A program made the translations under genes and the position numbers. The notes beneath the pieces are model-generated. The model did no database searches. It was not told where the DNA came from and saw only the letters and a program-made list of their open reading frames with translations. DNA of 64,000 nucleotides. Source: JANSWY01 sp965267245 (GTDB taxonomy: Bacteria > Bacteroidota > Bacteroidia > Cytophagales > Cyclobacteriaceae). Each line of letters begins with the position of its first letter. Position 1 is the stretch's first letter. The stretch spans positions 4,464,001 to 4,528,000 of the forward strand of contig OZ253939.1 in NCBI GenBank assembly GCA_965267245.1. The letters are read 5' to 3'. Positions 62,828 through 64,000 of this stretch are shown here, one piece after another.

Positions 62828-63752
62828 CACTTTGGGTCTTAGGATTAAAATGCCTGATAAAGGCCATCATGGCGAATATAAATAATACAAGGAATATTAG
62901 CTGCTGATAAAATGGAACACTTTCCACTTCTTCTAAATCTTGCTCTATAATTTGATTGTTTGCCATATAGACCAAAAGTATGGAAAGCCCGTTGTTGATG
63001 AAATGCCCAATCATAGGATAAAGCAAGTTACCAGAGTAATAAAACATGTAACCAAAAACCACTCCAAGAAGAGCTCTCGGGACAGTCCCATAAAATTGCA
63101 TGTGGATTGCGCCAAAAATGAGACCAGTCAGCCAGATGGCAACATGCGGATTTTCTGTCATTCTATGTAAGGTGGGTTGGAGTACTCCACGAAATAATAA
63201 TTCTTCCCCGACCGCTGGAAGGACTGCTATAACAAATAGAGCAATTCCTAACTGCCCTTTACTGTTAAAGGAGGTTAAGAATTCGGTCACTTCTGCCAAT
63301 TGGTCTTCCTTTGAACGAGCTATGCTTTCAAATTCTCTTAAAAACTCTGGTAAGACCACATTTTGGTTCCATTCTATGAAAATCGTATTAACTACCATAA
63401 ATGTGAAGGTCATTCCGGAGCAAATGAGAACTCCTTGTAAGAGGTTTTGATGCTTTCTAAAGAATTTTGCAAGTGATACTCTTTCAAAAAGTGTAAGATA
63501 GACCAGAGCGGCTCCTGAAAACATAAAAGCAGAAGTCAACCCCTGAAAGATCATTAGCAGCCACCAGTTTTCATCACTGTCGGTTAACGAATAGTCCATA
63601 ACGAAATCAAAAGACTTCCCCTGGATCTCAAGTAAAAGTGCAAAAGCAGATGCGCCCATTGCACCTCCCAACAAAACCAGCGCAATTAAAATTAAAAGCT
63701 GAATAAGTGGGTGTCTATCATCAGGAATAAGCTCCTTGTGGTAGTTATTCAT
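62820..63752 (-). CDS. CPBP family intramembrane metalloprotease
   Basis: The 310-residue membrane protein has eight or so helices. The CPBP (Abi/CaaX) motifs appear in order: EELLFRG (about residues 182-188), FGAIH and GHFINNG. Members cleave membrane peptides or prenyl proteins, some giving immunity to bacteriocins; the substrate here is unknown. It is followed by the DUF2007 gene with an 8-base overlap. Confidence 0.9.
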   Translation of the reverse strand: MNNYHKELIPDDRHPLIQLLILIALVLLGGAMGASAFALLLEIQGKSFDFVMDYSLTDSDENWWLLMIFQGLTSAFMFSGAALVYLTLFERVSLAKFFRKHQNLLQGVLICSGMTFTFMVVNTIFIEWNQNVVLPEFLREFESIARSKEDQLAEVTEFLTSFNSKGQLGIALFVIAVLPAVGEELLFRGVLQPTLHRMTENPHVAIWLTGLIFGAIHMQFYGTVPRALLGVVFGYMFYYSGNLLYPMIGHFINNGLSILLVYMANNQIIEQDLEEVESVPFYQQLIFLVLFIFAMMAFIRHFNPKTQSDG

Positions 63753-63760
63753 ATTCTATT

Positions 63761-63779
63761 TAAATTTGCGGCAAAATTA
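63761..63779. promoter_or_regulatory. Palindromic bidirectional promoter, dus (+) and CPBP gene (-)
   Basis: The plus strand has TAAATTTG at 63761-63768 and the minus strand TAATTTTG at 63779-63772, both full TAnnTTTG matches facing each other across 3 bases. A TTG at 63736-63738 fits the plus-strand -33 position. Confidence 0.6.
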
Positions 63780-63791
63780 ATCAGAAAAGCT

Positions 63792-64000
63792 GTGGTCAGA
63801 ATAGATAACATTGAGATTGGTGAATTTCCTTTATTACTGGCGCCTATGGAGGATGTAAGTGATCCGCCATTTCGTGCGGTTTGCAAGGAAAATGGAGCAG
63901 ACCTGATGTACACAGAATTTATTTCCTCTGAAGGCTTGATTCGTGATGCAGCCAAGAGTGTACAGAAATTAGATATTTATGATTATGAGCGCCCTATTGG
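63792..64000 (+). CDS. dusB: tRNA-dihydrouridine synthase, partial (3' end beyond window)
   Basis: The first 69 residues start with GTG at 63792 and run off the window. They show the Dus opening LLLAPMEDVSDPPFRAVC and GADLMYTEFISSEGLIR, an FMN-binding barrel start typical of DusB-type enzymes, which reduce uridine to dihydrouridine in tRNA. The paralogue type (DusA, B or C) is not certain from this part. Confidence 0.85.
   Translation, partial: MVRIDNIEIGEFPLLLAPMEDVSDPPFRAVCKENGADLMYTEFISSEGLIRDAAKSVQKLDIYDYERPI

Overview
The window reads as chromosomal DNA of a Bacteroidota member, most likely order Cytophagales. The DNA is AT-rich. Start codons mostly lack Shine-Dalgarno sequences, and several genes are preceded by the Bacteroidota -7 promoter box TAnnTTTG. 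Type IX secretion parts are present: a PorP/SprF-like outer-membrane protein and a protein with a gliding-type C-terminal domain. Other lineage marks are a long NusB, a DUF1573 lipoprotein next to yajC and ybbR, and a SusC-style TonB receptor. I saw no rRNA, tRNA, CRISPR array, transposase or phage module.

Left part (1-27.2 kb). An alpha-2-macroglobulin lipoprotein with an intact thioester is paired with penicillin-binding protein 1C. An 861-base gap follows that holds three copies of a structured, repeated element. Next come a large WG-repeat secreted protein and a minus-strand housekeeping run (nusB, YtxH, DUF1573, yajC, ybbR, coaE), which is interrupted by a plus-strand 5-oxoprolinase operon (pxpABC). 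Leucine dehydrogenase, two convergent ABC exporter half-transporters that look like the two halves of one heterodimer, truA, a DUF4293 membrane protein, a 21-base tandem repeat and htpG complete this part.

Middle (27.2-40.1 kb). This is the accessory-looking region. Two giant paralogous, repeat-rich secreted proteins of 1675 and 1288 residues resemble tail-fibre or adhesin proteins. The second is tightly coupled to a type-B T9SS C-terminal-domain protein and a PorP/SprF partner. The two giant genes share a promoter-distal inverted-repeat motif at the same distance from their start codons, so they are probably co-regulated. I regard this as the best candidate for an undescribed surface-fibre secretion system.

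Right part (40.1-64 kb). An ATP-grasp enzyme, a sodium-pumping decarboxylase (oadG-oadA-oadB), a TonB receptor broken by a single-base frameshift, and a 57-residue membrane protein follow, with the last two lying downstream of rimP-nusA-infB. cysS is divergent from rimP across a palindromic bidirectional promoter. The rest is metabolic and lipid housekeeping: SDR oxidoreductase, M28 peptidase, TRIC channel, prmC, ribD, free-Met-R-sulfoxide reductase, DoxX-like, DUF2071, psd, gdhA, cdsA, DUF2007, CPBP protease and the start of a dus gene. A second palindromic bidirectional promoter separates the CPBP gene from dus.

Coding is very compact: several convergent gene pairs overlap at their 3' ends by 4-34 bases. 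All function assignments come from reading motifs; no database search was run.
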